Below are positions 7,707-17,444 of a stretch of 56,456 nucleotides of DNA, one piece after another. Source of the DNA: Hyphomicrobiales bacterium (lineage in GTDB: Bacteria; Pseudomonadota; Alphaproteobacteria; Rhizobiales; Methyloligellaceae). The stretch covers positions 1 through 56,456 of the forward strand of contig JAJFHP010000030.1 in the NCBI GenBank assembly GCA_021775555.1. The letters are read 5' to 3'. The notes under the pieces were generated by a model, which searched no databases, had not been told where the DNA came from, and saw only the letters and a program-made list of their open reading frames with translations. Each line of letters starts with the position of its first letter. Within the stretch, counting starts at the first letter, position 1. Made by a program: the position numbers and the translations under genes.

Positions 7707-9614
7707 TTACGCCGGATAACCGCGCCCTTTCAGCACGTCGGTGATCTCGTCGAGGATCACCGGATCATCGATGGTGGCGGGCATTTTGAACTCCTCGCCA
7801 TCGGCGATCTTGCGCATGGTGCCGCGCAGGATTTTGCCAGAGCGCGTTTTGGGCAGGCGCGGCACGGCCATGGCCAGTTTGAAGGCCGCCACAGGGCCGA
7901 TCTTTTCACGCACCAGTTTCACAACTTCGCTCTCGATGTCACCCATCTCCCGGTCGACACCTGAGTTCAGCACAATGAAGCCCGCTGGAATTTGTCCTTT
8001 GAGCTTGTCCGCCATGCCGATGACGGCGCATTCGGCCACGTCCGGGTGCGTTGCAATCACCTCTTCCATACCGCCGGTAGAAAGCCTGTGACCGGCAACA
8101 TTGATGATATCGTCGGTGCGCGCCATCACATAGACATAGCCGTCCTCATCCACGAAACCCGCGTCAGACGTCATGTAGTAGCCGGGAAAATCCTGCAGGT
8201 AGCTCTCCTTGAAGCGTTCATCATTTTGCCACAGCGTCGGCAGGCAGGATGGCGGCAAAGGCAGCTTCACCGAAATAGCGCCGGTCTCGCCGGTTGGCAC
8301 TTCGTTGCACTGATCATCGAGAATCTTGATGTCATACCCCGGCATGGCGACCGTGGGAGAGCCGTATTTGACAGGCAGCGCGCCAAGCCCGACCGGATTT
8401 CCGGCAATGGTCCAGCCGGTTTCCGTTTGCCACCAGTGATCATAAACGGGCACTTCAAGTTGTTTCTCAGCCCACTGGATGGTGTCCGGGTCGGCCCGCT
8501 CGCCTGCCAGGAACAGGGTGCGGAAGTTGGACAGATCATAATCCTTGATTAGCTTGCCTTCCGGGTCTTCTTTCTTGATGGCGCGGAAAGCTGTGGGCGC
8601 TGTAAACATCGCCGCCACCTTGTGCTCGGAGATCACACGCCAGAAGACACCCGCATCAGGCGTACCGATCGGCTTGCCTTCGAATATTATGGTTGTATTA
8701 CCGTGCAGCAGCGGCGCGTAGACGATATAGGAATGCCCCACGACCCAGCCCACATCCGATGCCGCCCAGTACACTTCGCCTGGTTCCACGTCATAGATAT
8801 TCTTCATCGACCAGTGGAGGGCGACCATATGCCCGCCATTGTCGCGCACAACGCCCTTGGGGATACCGGTCGTGCCGGAAGTGTAGAGGATGTAGAGTGG
8901 ATCGGTGGCGGCGACATCGACGCAATCGGCTTTTCGCCCTTCTGAACGCGCGGATGCCATCTCCTCGTCCCAGTCAAGATCACGGCCCTCGATCATGGAG
9001 GCATTGGCCTGCTCACGCTGACAGAGCAGCACGCCATCGGGCTTGGATTTGGAAAGCGAGATGGCTTCATCCAGCAGCGGTTTGTATTCGACCACACGGC
9101 CTGGCTCGATGCCGCAGGACGCGGTCAGCACGAATTTAGGTTTGGCGTCGTCTATGCGCGTTGCCAGTTCCGCCGCAGCGAAACCACCAAAGACGACTGA
9201 GTGAATGGCTCCAATACGCGCGCAGGCCAGCATTGCGATCGCGGCTTCGGGGATCATTGGCATATAGACGATCACCCGATCGCCTTTTTCGACGCCATGC
9301 CCCTGAAGCACGGCACCAAGCGTCTGCACTTCATCAAGAAGCTCGGAATATGTGTAGGTCTTCTGAGAACCAGTGATAGGGCTGTCGTAAATCATTGCCG
9401 CCTGATCGCCACGGCCGCGTTCCACATGACGGTCAACACAGTTATAGCAGGTGTTGCACATGGCGCCCGCGAACCAGCGGCCATAAGCGCCGGCGTCCGG
9501 GTCAAACACCTTGTCGGCAGGTTTCGACCAATCTATTTTTTCCGCAGCCTTGGCCCAGAAGCTTTCCGGATCCTGTTTCCAGCTCTCATAGACTTCGTGA
9601 TAGCGGCTCGCCAT
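7707..9614 (-). CDS. prpE: Propionate--CoA ligase
   Basis: A 635-aa member of the acetyl-CoA synthetase branch of the ANL superfamily. It shows YTSGTTGIPKGVVRDNGGH (P-loop), YDHWWQTETG, TSDAGFVDEDGY, the ARTDDIINVAGHRLSTGGME hinge and the acetylatable Lys in KTRSGKILRGT. Length and the RDNGGH wording fit PrpE, which activates propionate to propionyl-CoA through an acyl-adenylate; acetate or other short acids may also be used. The ATG at 9614 is chosen over one at 9641 because GGGGAGGG lies just upstream. No methylcitrate-cycle genes are adjacent. The next gene upstream, a redoxin, is on the same strand 187 nt away. Confidence 0.9.
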   Translation of the reverse strand: MASRYHEVYESWKQDPESFWAKAAEKIDWSKPADKVFDPDAGAYGRWFAGAMCNTCYNCVDRHVERGRGDQAAMIYDSPITGSQKTYTYSELLDEVQTLGAVLQGHGVEKGDRVIVYMPMIPEAAIAMLACARIGAIHSVVFGGFAAAELATRIDDAKPKFVLTASCGIEPGRVVEYKPLLDEAISLSKSKPDGVLLCQREQANASMIEGRDLDWDEEMASARSEGRKADCVDVAATDPLYILYTSGTTGIPKGVVRDNGGHMVALHWSMKNIYDVEPGEVYWAASDVGWVVGHSYIVYAPLLHGNTTIIFEGKPIGTPDAGVFWRVISEHKVAAMFTAPTAFRAIKKEDPEGKLIKDYDLSNFRTLFLAGERADPDTIQWAEKQLEVPVYDHWWQTETGWTIAGNPVGLGALPVKYGSPTVAMPGYDIKILDDQCNEVPTGETGAISVKLPLPPSCLPTLWQNDERFKESYLQDFPGYYMTSDAGFVDEDGYVYVMARTDDIINVAGHRLSTGGMEEVIATHPDVAECAVIGMADKLKGQIPAGFIVLNSGVDREMGDIESEVVKLVREKIGPVAAFKLAMAVPRLPKTRSGKILRGTMRKIADGEEFKMPATIDDPVILDEITDVLKGRGYPA

Positions 9615-9800
9615 ATCGCCCTCCCCTGAAAACTGAGACAACCGAACGACCCATCGTCTTTCGGGCCATCCCGGCGCTGCTCTTTTTTAATCCATAGCAT
9701 TTTTGCGCGACAGGGGGGCAGCAACAAGTGTCACAGAAGACTTTTGGATTAAGGCGATGGTCTCATAAGTGTTGGAGAGTCAAAACAGATGCATGAATAC

Positions 9801-10370
9801 TCAAAAATCCTTCACTGTGCACCCCGCATCAGTGCAAGTGTTGTCTACAACGCTATCAGGACGAATATTGCTGTCTATCTGATCGTCTTTCCTGGGGACT
9901 GTCTCACCCTGCATAAGTGCCGCAATTTCCGCGCCCAGCCTCAGATCGGGAACCTGCCCGAAATGATGCCCTGCCAATGCTCCTTCACGGCTGATCAACA
10001 GCAATGTGGGTGTGCCTCTCATACCGTAGGTCATCATGGTCTGGGGCAGGTCATGCGCTTTGGATGGCGCATCCACACCGACCGGAAATGTCACGCGATA
10101 TTCATGCAGAAACGCCTCAAGCGAGGTCGGTGTCATCGCGTCATGATGCTCGAACACGCTATGCAGGCCCAAGACAACGACTTCGCTTTTGGGGAACATA
10201 TTGTGCACCTGCTGCGCCTGGGGCAGGCCATGGCTGACGCAGCCCGGACATAACATCTGAAACACCTCGACAAGAACAACCTTGCCGAGATTTGCTTCCA
10301 ATGAATTTGGACTATCAGAGTTGAACCATTGCGTGGTGATCAACTCGGGCGCACGGCTTACCTGTTTCAT
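9801..10370 (-). CDS. Thioredoxin-fold redoxin (AhpC/TSA or TlpA-like), CPGC active site
   Basis: A 189-aa protein with the thioredoxin fold core VVLVEVFQMLCPGCVSHGLP, where Cys-Pro-Gly-Cys is the redox-active pair, and the cis-proline segment MRGTPTLLLISREG. There is no signal peptide or lipobox, so it should act in the cytoplasm. The C-terminus carries two more cysteines (DNTCTDAGCTVKDF). The ATG at 10370 is preceded by a near-perfect GAGGAGG site. It lies 31 nt downstream of the secreted-protein gene and probably shares its promoter at 11184-11212, placing it under the MarR-type operators. Likely role: thiol-disulfide exchange or peroxide defence; the exact partner is unknown. Confidence 0.82.
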   Translation of the reverse strand: MKQVSRAPELITTQWFNSDSPNSLEANLGKVVLVEVFQMLCPGCVSHGLPQAQQVHNMFPKSEVVVLGLHSVFEHHDAMTPTSLEAFLHEYRVTFPVGVDAPSKAHDLPQTMMTYGMRGTPTLLLISREGALAGHHFGQVPDLRLGAEIAALMQGETVPRKDDQIDSNIRPDSVVDNTCTDAGCTVKDF

Positions 10371-10401
10371 CGTTCCTCCTCGCCAGACACAGTATCCGAG
10401 C

Positions 10402-11136
10402 TTACTTGATCCGGCCCGGCAAAGAGAGGTCTCCGGACGCCACATCAAACACGGCACTGACACACAGCAGCGGCACATGTGCATTCACATTGACGCGCAA
10501 GGCCGATGTCACGCCATCGAAAGAAATGCCGGACAGCTTCGCGGACTTATCGAAGGGAACACGAACCTCTATCGAGGTTTTGGTGAATTTCGGATGCCAA
10601 CCGGGGCTGTCGATCAGAATGGGCAGATTGGGCCAGGTTTTCGGTAGATCAAACACCTCGCCTTTCTTGATGTCCCGCACCTTCAGCCCGGACGCGCCAC
10701 ATTCCTTTGTCTTGGAGAGAACCACCCAGTGAGAGTGCCATTTGCGCCCGTCATTTGAGGCATCTCCGTCACCATCCTCGTCATAGAGCGGCGTATCATC
10801 AAAATCGGGATGCGAGGTTGCGGCAAATGCCAGGATACCGGTTTTCGGGCTGAAACCAACGAGTGATGGATCAAAGCCTGTCGGCCAGACATAGGAATAT
10901 ACGCTCGCACCTTTCAGCTTTCCGATTGCTTCCGGTATTTTTGCGCCAGCATTTTTAACCAGCTCCATTCCGAAAACGAGATGCTGTCCGTCTTTTTTGA
11001 TCGATGCCTTCTGGATGTCGAATGACGGGTTTTCCGGCAGAGATTTTTTCGACTGTATATCCATCGCCGCCGCCATCGCCGTGGTGGACAGCAGAATGCC
11101 CAGCACGCCGCTTGAAAACAAACCTGACCGGTTCAT
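10402..11136 (-). CDS. Secreted protein of unknown function with a calcium-loop-like segment
   Basis: A 244-aa protein starting MNRSGLFSSGVLGILLS with a signal peptide likely cut after AMAAA. I do not recognise the family. Visible features are a central acidic loop (YDEDGDGDASNDG, about residues 117-129) like the DxDxDG calcium loops of EF-hand or dockerin type, directly followed by KWHSHWVVL, and two cysteines (KECGAS and LLCVSA) that could form a disulfide. The repeated pattern of beta-rich segments suggests an extracytoplasmic binding or enzyme domain. The ATG at 11136 has TGGGAGT upstream. It is the first gene behind the operator-flanked promoter and is followed closely by the redoxin gene. 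Confidence 0.75.
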   Translation of the reverse strand: MNRSGLFSSGVLGILLSTTAMAAAMDIQSKKSLPENPSFDIQKASIKKDGQHLVFGMELVKNAGAKIPEAIGKLKGASVYSYVWPTGFDPSLVGFSPKTGILAFAATSHPDFDDTPLYDEDGDGDASNDGRKWHSHWVVLSKTKECGASGLKVRDIKKGEVFDLPKTWPNLPILIDSPGWHPKFTKTSIEVRVPFDKSAKLSGISFDGVTSALRVNVNAHVPLLCVSAVFDVASGDLSLPGRIK

Positions 11137-11160
11137 GAGTGTTACTCCCATTGCATTTAA

Positions 11161-11177
11161 TGTTTCGACTCGATACA
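11161..11177. promoter_or_regulatory. Operator copy 1, 17-bp palindrome TGTTTCGACTCGATACA
   Basis: The 17-mer is a near-perfect palindrome around a central base, with TCGA-C-TCGA at its core and one mismatch pair. An identical copy lies at 11217-11233. This copy covers the predicted transcription start of the leftward secreted-protein/redoxin unit. Adjacent to a MarR-family gene, it is most simply read as the repressor's binding site. Confidence 0.75.
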
Positions 11178-11183
11178 ATCTAT

Positions 11184-11212
11184 TTCATATAGGCTGGGAT
11201 TCGCCATGTCAA
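11184..11212 (-). promoter_or_regulatory. Sigma-70-type promoter for the secreted protein and redoxin genes
   Basis: On the minus strand a perfect TTGACA (-35, 11212-11207) is separated by 17 bp from TATGAA (-10, 11189-11184). The expected start is near 11177, inside operator copy 1, while operator copy 2 sits just upstream of the -35 box. Repressor bound to both would block this promoter. Confidence 0.65.
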
Positions 11213-11216
11213 TAAT

Positions 11217-11233
11217 TGTTTCGACTCGATACA
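11217..11233. promoter_or_regulatory. Operator copy 2, identical 17-bp palindrome
   Basis: Exact repeat of the palindrome at 11161-11177, 56 bp away. It ends four bases before the first ATG of the MarR-family gene, so binding here would also repress the regulator itself. Confidence 0.75.
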
Positions 11234-11248
11234 TAAATGCGAGGTCTT

Positions 11249-11824
11249 ATGGTCAGTGATGCCCTGGCAAATGCCAATCTGCTTGAACGCATTGGCCATC
11301 TGAGCCGTACGGAAGAGAAAATTGGCGATCTCTACCCGGCGCAATGGGCAGCCCTGCGCTACCTCTCTCAGGCGAACCGCTTTTCACGCACGCCAATGGC
11401 GCTCACGCGGTATTTGAGCACAACGCGCGGCACGACCTCGCAAACGCTCATGGCCCTGGAAAGGAAAGGCTATATCACCCGCAAACCAAGCAAACGGGAC
11501 AAACGCGCAGTCGATATCGATATCACCCGCAAGGGACGCTCATTGCTTGAGAATGATCCCATCCTGCATCTGGTTACAACGATTCAAACCGCGCTTGGAA
11601 AAGACAGCGCGCGTCTTCGCGTACAACTTTCGCTGATCCTTGAGAGCCTGGTCAGAGCCAATGACGGGCGCAGATTCGGGGAATGCCATACCTGCCGGCA
11701 CTTTCGCCGCGATGGCGGAAGCGCATATAAAACGCCACATTTTTGCGGCCTTCTCGAAGTCGGTCTCTCTGATGGCGACAGCGAAAAAATATGCGTTGAA
11801 CAGGAATCCCGGCCTGCCGCCTGA
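11249..11824 (+). CDS. MarR family regulator with C-terminal four-cysteine motif
   Basis: About 191 aa. Residues 28-105 form the MarR winged helix: YPAQWAALRYLSQANRFSRT, then the recognition-helix region TTRGTTSQTLMALERKGYI and the wing SKRDKRAVDIDITRKG. After a dimerisation helix comes a tail with Cys146, Cys149, Cys166 and Cys182 (CHTC...FCGLL...ICVEQE), spaced C-x2-C-x16-C-x15-C. That is suggestive of a zinc or iron-sulfur site or a thiol switch. I prefer the ATG at 11249 because GAGG lies just upstream; an ATG at 11237 is possible and would be almost leaderless. It is divergent from the secreted-protein gene, with operators at 11161 and 11217, and TauE follows on the same strand. Confidence 0.88.
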   Translation: MVSDALANANLLERIGHLSRTEEKIGDLYPAQWAALRYLSQANRFSRTPMALTRYLSTTRGTTSQTLMALERKGYITRKPSKRDKRAVDIDITRKGRSLLENDPILHLVTTIQTALGKDSARLRVQLSLILESLVRANDGRRFGECHTCRHFRRDGGSAYKTPHFCGLLEVGLSDGDSEKICVEQESRPAA

Positions 11825-11930
11825 GAGAATGGTTTGTGAATCTCCGGTGGGACGTACAACATATTCTCCCTAGCCCGAGAGCTTGAGGGGCGTTAGAAGC
11901 GCAGGTGTCTTATTCACACGCGTGCCTTTC

Positions 11931-12689
11931 ATGATCACCGATCCGCTCTTCTACGCTGTCGCGATTCCTGCCGTCATCCTTGTCGGGCTCGCGAAGGGCG
12001 GATTCGTCGGTGCGCTGGCGATGCTGGGCGTGCCGCTGATGTCGCTGGTGATTTCCCCGGTGCAGGCAGCTGGTATCCTGCTGCCCATCCTTATCGCCAT
12101 GGACGTCTTCGCCCTGTGGGCCTATCGCGGCATCTATCATAAGACAAACCTGAAAATCCTGCTGCCCGCCGCGCTCACCGGCATAACAATCGGCTGGCTA
12201 ACGGCGGCTTATGTGTCGGACGCCCATGTCCGGCTCATCGTCGGTCTCGTCGCCTGCCTGTTCACAATCGATTATTTTATCGGCTGGCGTGGAGCAAACA
12301 TTCCTGAACCCAATGTTGCCAAGGGCGGCTTCTGGGGCACAATTGCGGGCTTCACATCCTTCGTCTCCCACGCGGGCGGGCCTCCGGTGCAGATGTACCT
12401 GCTGCCGCAAAAACTTGAGCCGCGCCTCTATGTCGGAACCTCGGTAATCTTCTTCACCGTGGTGAACTGGCTCAAGGTGATCCCTTACGCCATGCTGGGC
12501 CAGCTCGGGTTTGAAAATCTCGCCACGTCGGCAGTGCTGGCGCCACTGGCGCCGCTATCTATTTTCACCGGTGCATGGCTGGTAAAAAAACTCAACGTGG
12601 AGACTTTCTACCGGTTGGCCTATGTCATGATCTTCGTGATCTCCCTGAAGCTCATTTGGGACGGTGCGAGCGCGGTGTTCTGGGGCTAG
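11931..12689 (+). CDS. TauE/SafE family membrane transporter
   Basis: A 252-aa inner-membrane protein with about eight hydrophobic segments. The family signature glycine-rich starts appear in both halves (VGLAKGGFVGALAMLGVPLM near residue 19 and GFTSFVSHAGGPPVQMYLLP near 140). TauE/SafE proteins are implicated in export of sulfite, sulfoacetate or other sulfur-containing anions. The start is the ATG at 11931 (MITDPLFYA); the frame is open 48 nt further upstream only through a TTG. It follows the MarR gene by 106 nt on the same strand and may belong to that regulatory unit, which would fit thiol or sulfur chemistry, but this is an inference. Confidence 0.87.
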   Translation: MITDPLFYAVAIPAVILVGLAKGGFVGALAMLGVPLMSLVISPVQAAGILLPILIAMDVFALWAYRGIYHKTNLKILLPAALTGITIGWLTAAYVSDAHVRLIVGLVACLFTIDYFIGWRGANIPEPNVAKGGFWGTIAGFTSFVSHAGGPPVQMYLLPQKLEPRLYVGTSVIFFTVVNWLKVIPYAMLGQLGFENLATSAVLAPLAPLSIFTGAWLVKKLNVETFYRLAYVMIFVISLKLIWDGASAVFWG

Positions 12690-12792
12690 GCCATTCCTCC
12701 ACTTCAAGGGTTGAGAATATCGGAATGTTGAAACCACATTCCCGCACGCGTAGTTTGAACAACTGCATTTCTGTATTCGGAGACTTATCGCT

Positions 12793-14421
<1,629 letters not shown>

Positions 14422-14429
14422 GGGGGTCA

Positions 14430-16232
14430 ATGAAACTCACTACCCGAATATGCCGCAGCGTATCGACCTGGATGCTGCTCTTAATAGTAACGCTGTGTGC
14501 TAATGGCTTGCTGCTTAACCCCGCCCAGGCCCAACCCGCACACAAAACCGTCATTCTCTCCATCAATGACGTCTACCGTATTGAGGGTATCAATGATGGC
14601 AAGGACGGTGGGATGGCGCGGGTGCGGGCGCTGCGCGCAGAGCTGGAACAATCCGCGCCGGACCTGCTGTTTCTTCATGGCGGCGATTTCCTGTCTCCAT
14701 CCTTCCTCGGGCGCACCTATAAAGGCGCGCAGATGATCGACCTGATGAACGTCATGGACGGTAACCCCGCCCTGGGCACTCATGACCCGCGCATGTTCGT
14801 CACCTTCGGCAACCATGAATTTGACGACAGCCATTGCACCAAGGATGGCCCGCTGGCCGAACGCGTTACCGCATCGGAATTTACGTGGCTCGCTTCCAAT
14901 CTTGATTTTGGGGCTTGTGACAAACTCAAACCCCTGGCAGGAATTAAGAACATTTCCGGCCATCGCATCGTGACAAGTGGCGGACTGAAGATTGGCCTCT
15001 ATGGTGTAACGCTTTCGCGCAAAAAATACGCCGCCATTACGAGCGACCCGGTCAAGGCGTCCTGCCGCGAGATCAAGGCCCTGCGGGCAAAGGGGGTGGA
15101 TGCGGTCGTCGCCCTGACACACCTGCCCTGGCAAACCGATTTGCAACTGCTCGGGCTGGCACGAGACGGTAAAGCCTTGCCCGCCTCGAGCCGCGCCTGT
15201 AAGGAGACGCCCGACGTGGTGATTGGCGGGCACGACCATCGCCAGATTTCCATGCCGTCAAAAAACCCGAGATTGTTCAAGGCCGACGCCGATGCCCTGA
15301 CCGCGTGGGTCGTCGAGCTGGAAAAACCCCCGGGCGGCGCCTTACAGGTCAAAGGCCGTATCATTGCACTTGATGAAACCCGCGCGCGTGATCCGCTTGC
15401 CCACAGGCTCACCCAACAATGGCAGCTGCGCCATGACGAGCGTTTCTGCCTGCGAGATTGCCTGAAGCAGCCCAAGGCGGAACACAAGCAGTGCCTGAAG
15501 AAGGTGACCGGCGGGGTTTGCCTGACGCAGAAGATCACCCGCACCACATCGGCCATCGAAACGGAAGAAATTTACAACCGATCGTTTGAAACCGGCTTCG
15601 GTGACTGGGTCACAGACGCGATGCGCGAAGCGGGACACGTCGATGTCGCTTTCTTCAACGCTGGCGCGCTGCGGCTCAATTATTCGCTCAAGGCCGGCAG
15701 CCTCATCACCCGCCGCCACCTTGAGCAAATGTTTCCGTTCCGCAACAAGTTCGTGGTGCGGGAGATGCCGGGCAAGGTGCTCTGGCGGGCCGTGGAACAT
15801 GCCGTTAAGAAGCGCGGCGAAGGGGCATGGATACATTTCAGCGGCATGGCGGTGCGGTTGAAAGGAACCGGTAGCGGGCAGGTGCTGCAAAAACTCCTGG
15901 TTCGGCGAGCCGATGGCCGCGTGCAGGAAATAACGCCAGGCTCAACACAAGCGGTCAAGGTTGCATCACTCTCCTTCGTACTCGCCAACGGAGACGGGCA
16001 CGGCTTCAAACTCTGCCCCGGCATTACAGATATCTGGGCCTGCAAGAGCAAGCTGGAAGCGGAAAATAACTGGCCACTCAAAGGCGCCGGATCAGATCTG
16101 GCCGGTTTCGTGCGCCTCAAGCTGGGCGAGGTAGACTCGGCCCAGGGCCTCAGGCTTCAAGTTGACCGCCGCCTGTGCGATCCGGGGCAGAAGGATTGCC
16201 TGATCGAGCGCTGGCAGCGCATGAAACAGTGA
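14430..16232 (+). CDS. Exported 5'-nucleotidase / 2',3'-cyclic phosphodiesterase-like metallophosphoesterase
   Basis: A 600-aa protein with a signal peptide (hydrophobic stretch TWMLLLIVTLCANGLL, cleavage near AQAQ). The calcineurin-like domain carries all the metal ligand blocks: SINDVYRIEG, LHGGDFLSPS, FGNHEFDD and VIGGHDHRQ. A C-terminal 5'-nucleotidase substrate domain follows from about residue 370 (NRSFETGFGDWVTDAMREAG, FFNAGALRLNY). It should dephosphorylate nucleotides or cyclic nucleotides in the periplasm. Several extra cysteines (CLRDCLKQ, QCLKK, GGVCLTQ) sit between the two domains and may form disulfides. The ATG at 14430 follows AGGGGG, 8 nt after the acyl-CoA ligase stop. Confidence 0.87.
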   Translation: MKLTTRICRSVSTWMLLLIVTLCANGLLLNPAQAQPAHKTVILSINDVYRIEGINDGKDGGMARVRALRAELEQSAPDLLFLHGGDFLSPSFLGRTYKGAQMIDLMNVMDGNPALGTHDPRMFVTFGNHEFDDSHCTKDGPLAERVTASEFTWLASNLDFGACDKLKPLAGIKNISGHRIVTSGGLKIGLYGVTLSRKKYAAITSDPVKASCREIKALRAKGVDAVVALTHLPWQTDLQLLGLARDGKALPASSRACKETPDVVIGGHDHRQISMPSKNPRLFKADADALTAWVVELEKPPGGALQVKGRIIALDETRARDPLAHRLTQQWQLRHDERFCLRDCLKQPKAEHKQCLKKVTGGVCLTQKITRTTSAIETEEIYNRSFETGFGDWVTDAMREAGHVDVAFFNAGALRLNYSLKAGSLITRRHLEQMFPFRNKFVVREMPGKVLWRAVEHAVKKRGEGAWIHFSGMAVRLKGTGSGQVLQKLLVRRADGRVQEITPGSTQAVKVASLSFVLANGDGHGFKLCPGITDIWACKSKLEAENNWPLKGAGSDLAGFVRLKLGEVDSAQGLRLQVDRRLCDPGQKDCLIERWQRMKQ

Positions 16233-16242
16233 CCCCGGACGA

Positions 16243-17301
16243 TTAACTCCGGTCTTTCCGGCGCTGCTTGGGATGAAGGCTCTTGCCGAGAATATGGTCG
16301 CCCCGCCCGATAACGTCTGCACTTGATCCGACGATCAGTGGGTCCGGCCCGGTAACAACATTCTTGTCCTTTTCCGCGTAGGGCAGCGTCGACAGGAAGT
16401 GCTGCATACAGCTCAGCCGGGCGCGTTTCTTGTCGTCAGACTTGACGATGATCCAGGGAGAATCGGCCGTGTCTGAATAGAAGAACATGGCCTCTTTCGC
16501 TTCCGTGTAATCATCCCATTTGTCCAGTGACATCCGGTCAATGTCGGACATTTTCCAGCGTTTCAGGGGCATGTTTTCACGCGCCTTGAAGCGTCTGATC
16601 TGTTCTTCGCGCGTAACTGAAAACCAGTATTTATAAAATCGTATCCCGCTGCGCACCAACATGCGCTCGATATCGGGGCACTGACGCATGAACTCCAGAT
16701 AGTCGTTGGGTGAACAAAAACCCATCACGCGTTCCACGCCGGCACGATTATACCAGGACCTGTCGAACAGCACGATCTCGCCGCCGGCGGGAAGATGGCT
16801 GATATAGCGCTGGAAGAACCATTGGCTGGCTTCCCTGTCTGTCGGCTTTTCCAGGGCAACGACCCGGGCGCCGCGGGGATTCAGATGCTCCATGAAGCGC
16901 TTGATCGTCCCGCCCTTGCCGGCAGCATCTCGCCCTTCAAACAGGACAATAATCTTTTCGCCTGAAGCTTTGACCCAATCCTGTACCTTCAGCAGTTCGA
17001 GCTGCAGTTCGGACTTTTGTTTTTCATATTCCGATCGCCTCAATTTTTCCTTGTATGGGTATTCTCCGGTTTCAAATGCGCGCCTGATGGCTTCGGGGTC
17101 GTGGCGCATGGAGACTAGGCGGCTGGCTTCCTTCTCAGTCGCTGGAACTGGAGCTATTTCCGCAGTGGGAGCACTTTCAACAGCTGCGCCTGCCCCTCTG
17201 CGAGAGCTTTCATCTGTTCCCCTCCCGGATTTCAGGAGTTGGGCTGGTGCAGCCCTCTTTGCAGTCGTTCCTGTCTCAACAGCACTATCCTTTTCAGGCA
17301 T
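16243..17301 (-). CDS. ppk2: Polyphosphate kinase 2
   Basis: A 352-aa cytosolic kinase. Residues 1-65 are low-complexity and likely disordered; the PPK2 core follows, with Walker A GRDAAGKGGTIKRF at about 123-136, Walker B VLFDRSWYNR at 177-186 and the lid region SVTREEQIRRFKAREN. PPK2 enzymes use polyphosphate to phosphorylate GDP/ADP (class I) or NMPs; the single-domain architecture and length suggest class I, but this is not certain. An ATG at 17301 with a perfect GGAGGAG site is clearly the start. It is convergent with the 5'-nucleotidase, with 10 nt between stops. There is no ppk1 or ppx nearby. Confidence 0.92.
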   Translation of the reverse strand: MPEKDSAVETGTTAKRAAPAQLLKSGRGTDESSRRGAGAAVESAPTAEIAPVPATEKEASRLVSMRHDPEAIRRAFETGEYPYKEKLRRSEYEKQKSELQLELLKVQDWVKASGEKIIVLFEGRDAAGKGGTIKRFMEHLNPRGARVVALEKPTDREASQWFFQRYISHLPAGGEIVLFDRSWYNRAGVERVMGFCSPNDYLEFMRQCPDIERMLVRSGIRFYKYWFSVTREEQIRRFKARENMPLKRWKMSDIDRMSLDKWDDYTEAKEAMFFYSDTADSPWIIVKSDDKKRARLSCMQHFLSTLPYAEKDKNVVTGPDPLIVGSSADVIGRGDHILGKSLHPKQRRKDRS

Positions 17302-17444
17302 GACTCCTCCTTCGGCGCGTACTCCCACAATTCTTCCATATCAAAAATGGAAAATTCTGCATTGATCCGAATCAATTGTGAGAAGCACACAACGACCATC
17401 ATGCCGTCTTTTGTCGGTGGAACTCGCTGCCTATTGGCCTCACG

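Noticed and set aside
14481-15239. 252-codon frame antisense to the 5'-nucleotidase
   Set aside because: The plus strand has signal peptide and all metal-ligand motifs; the antisense product has no domain character.
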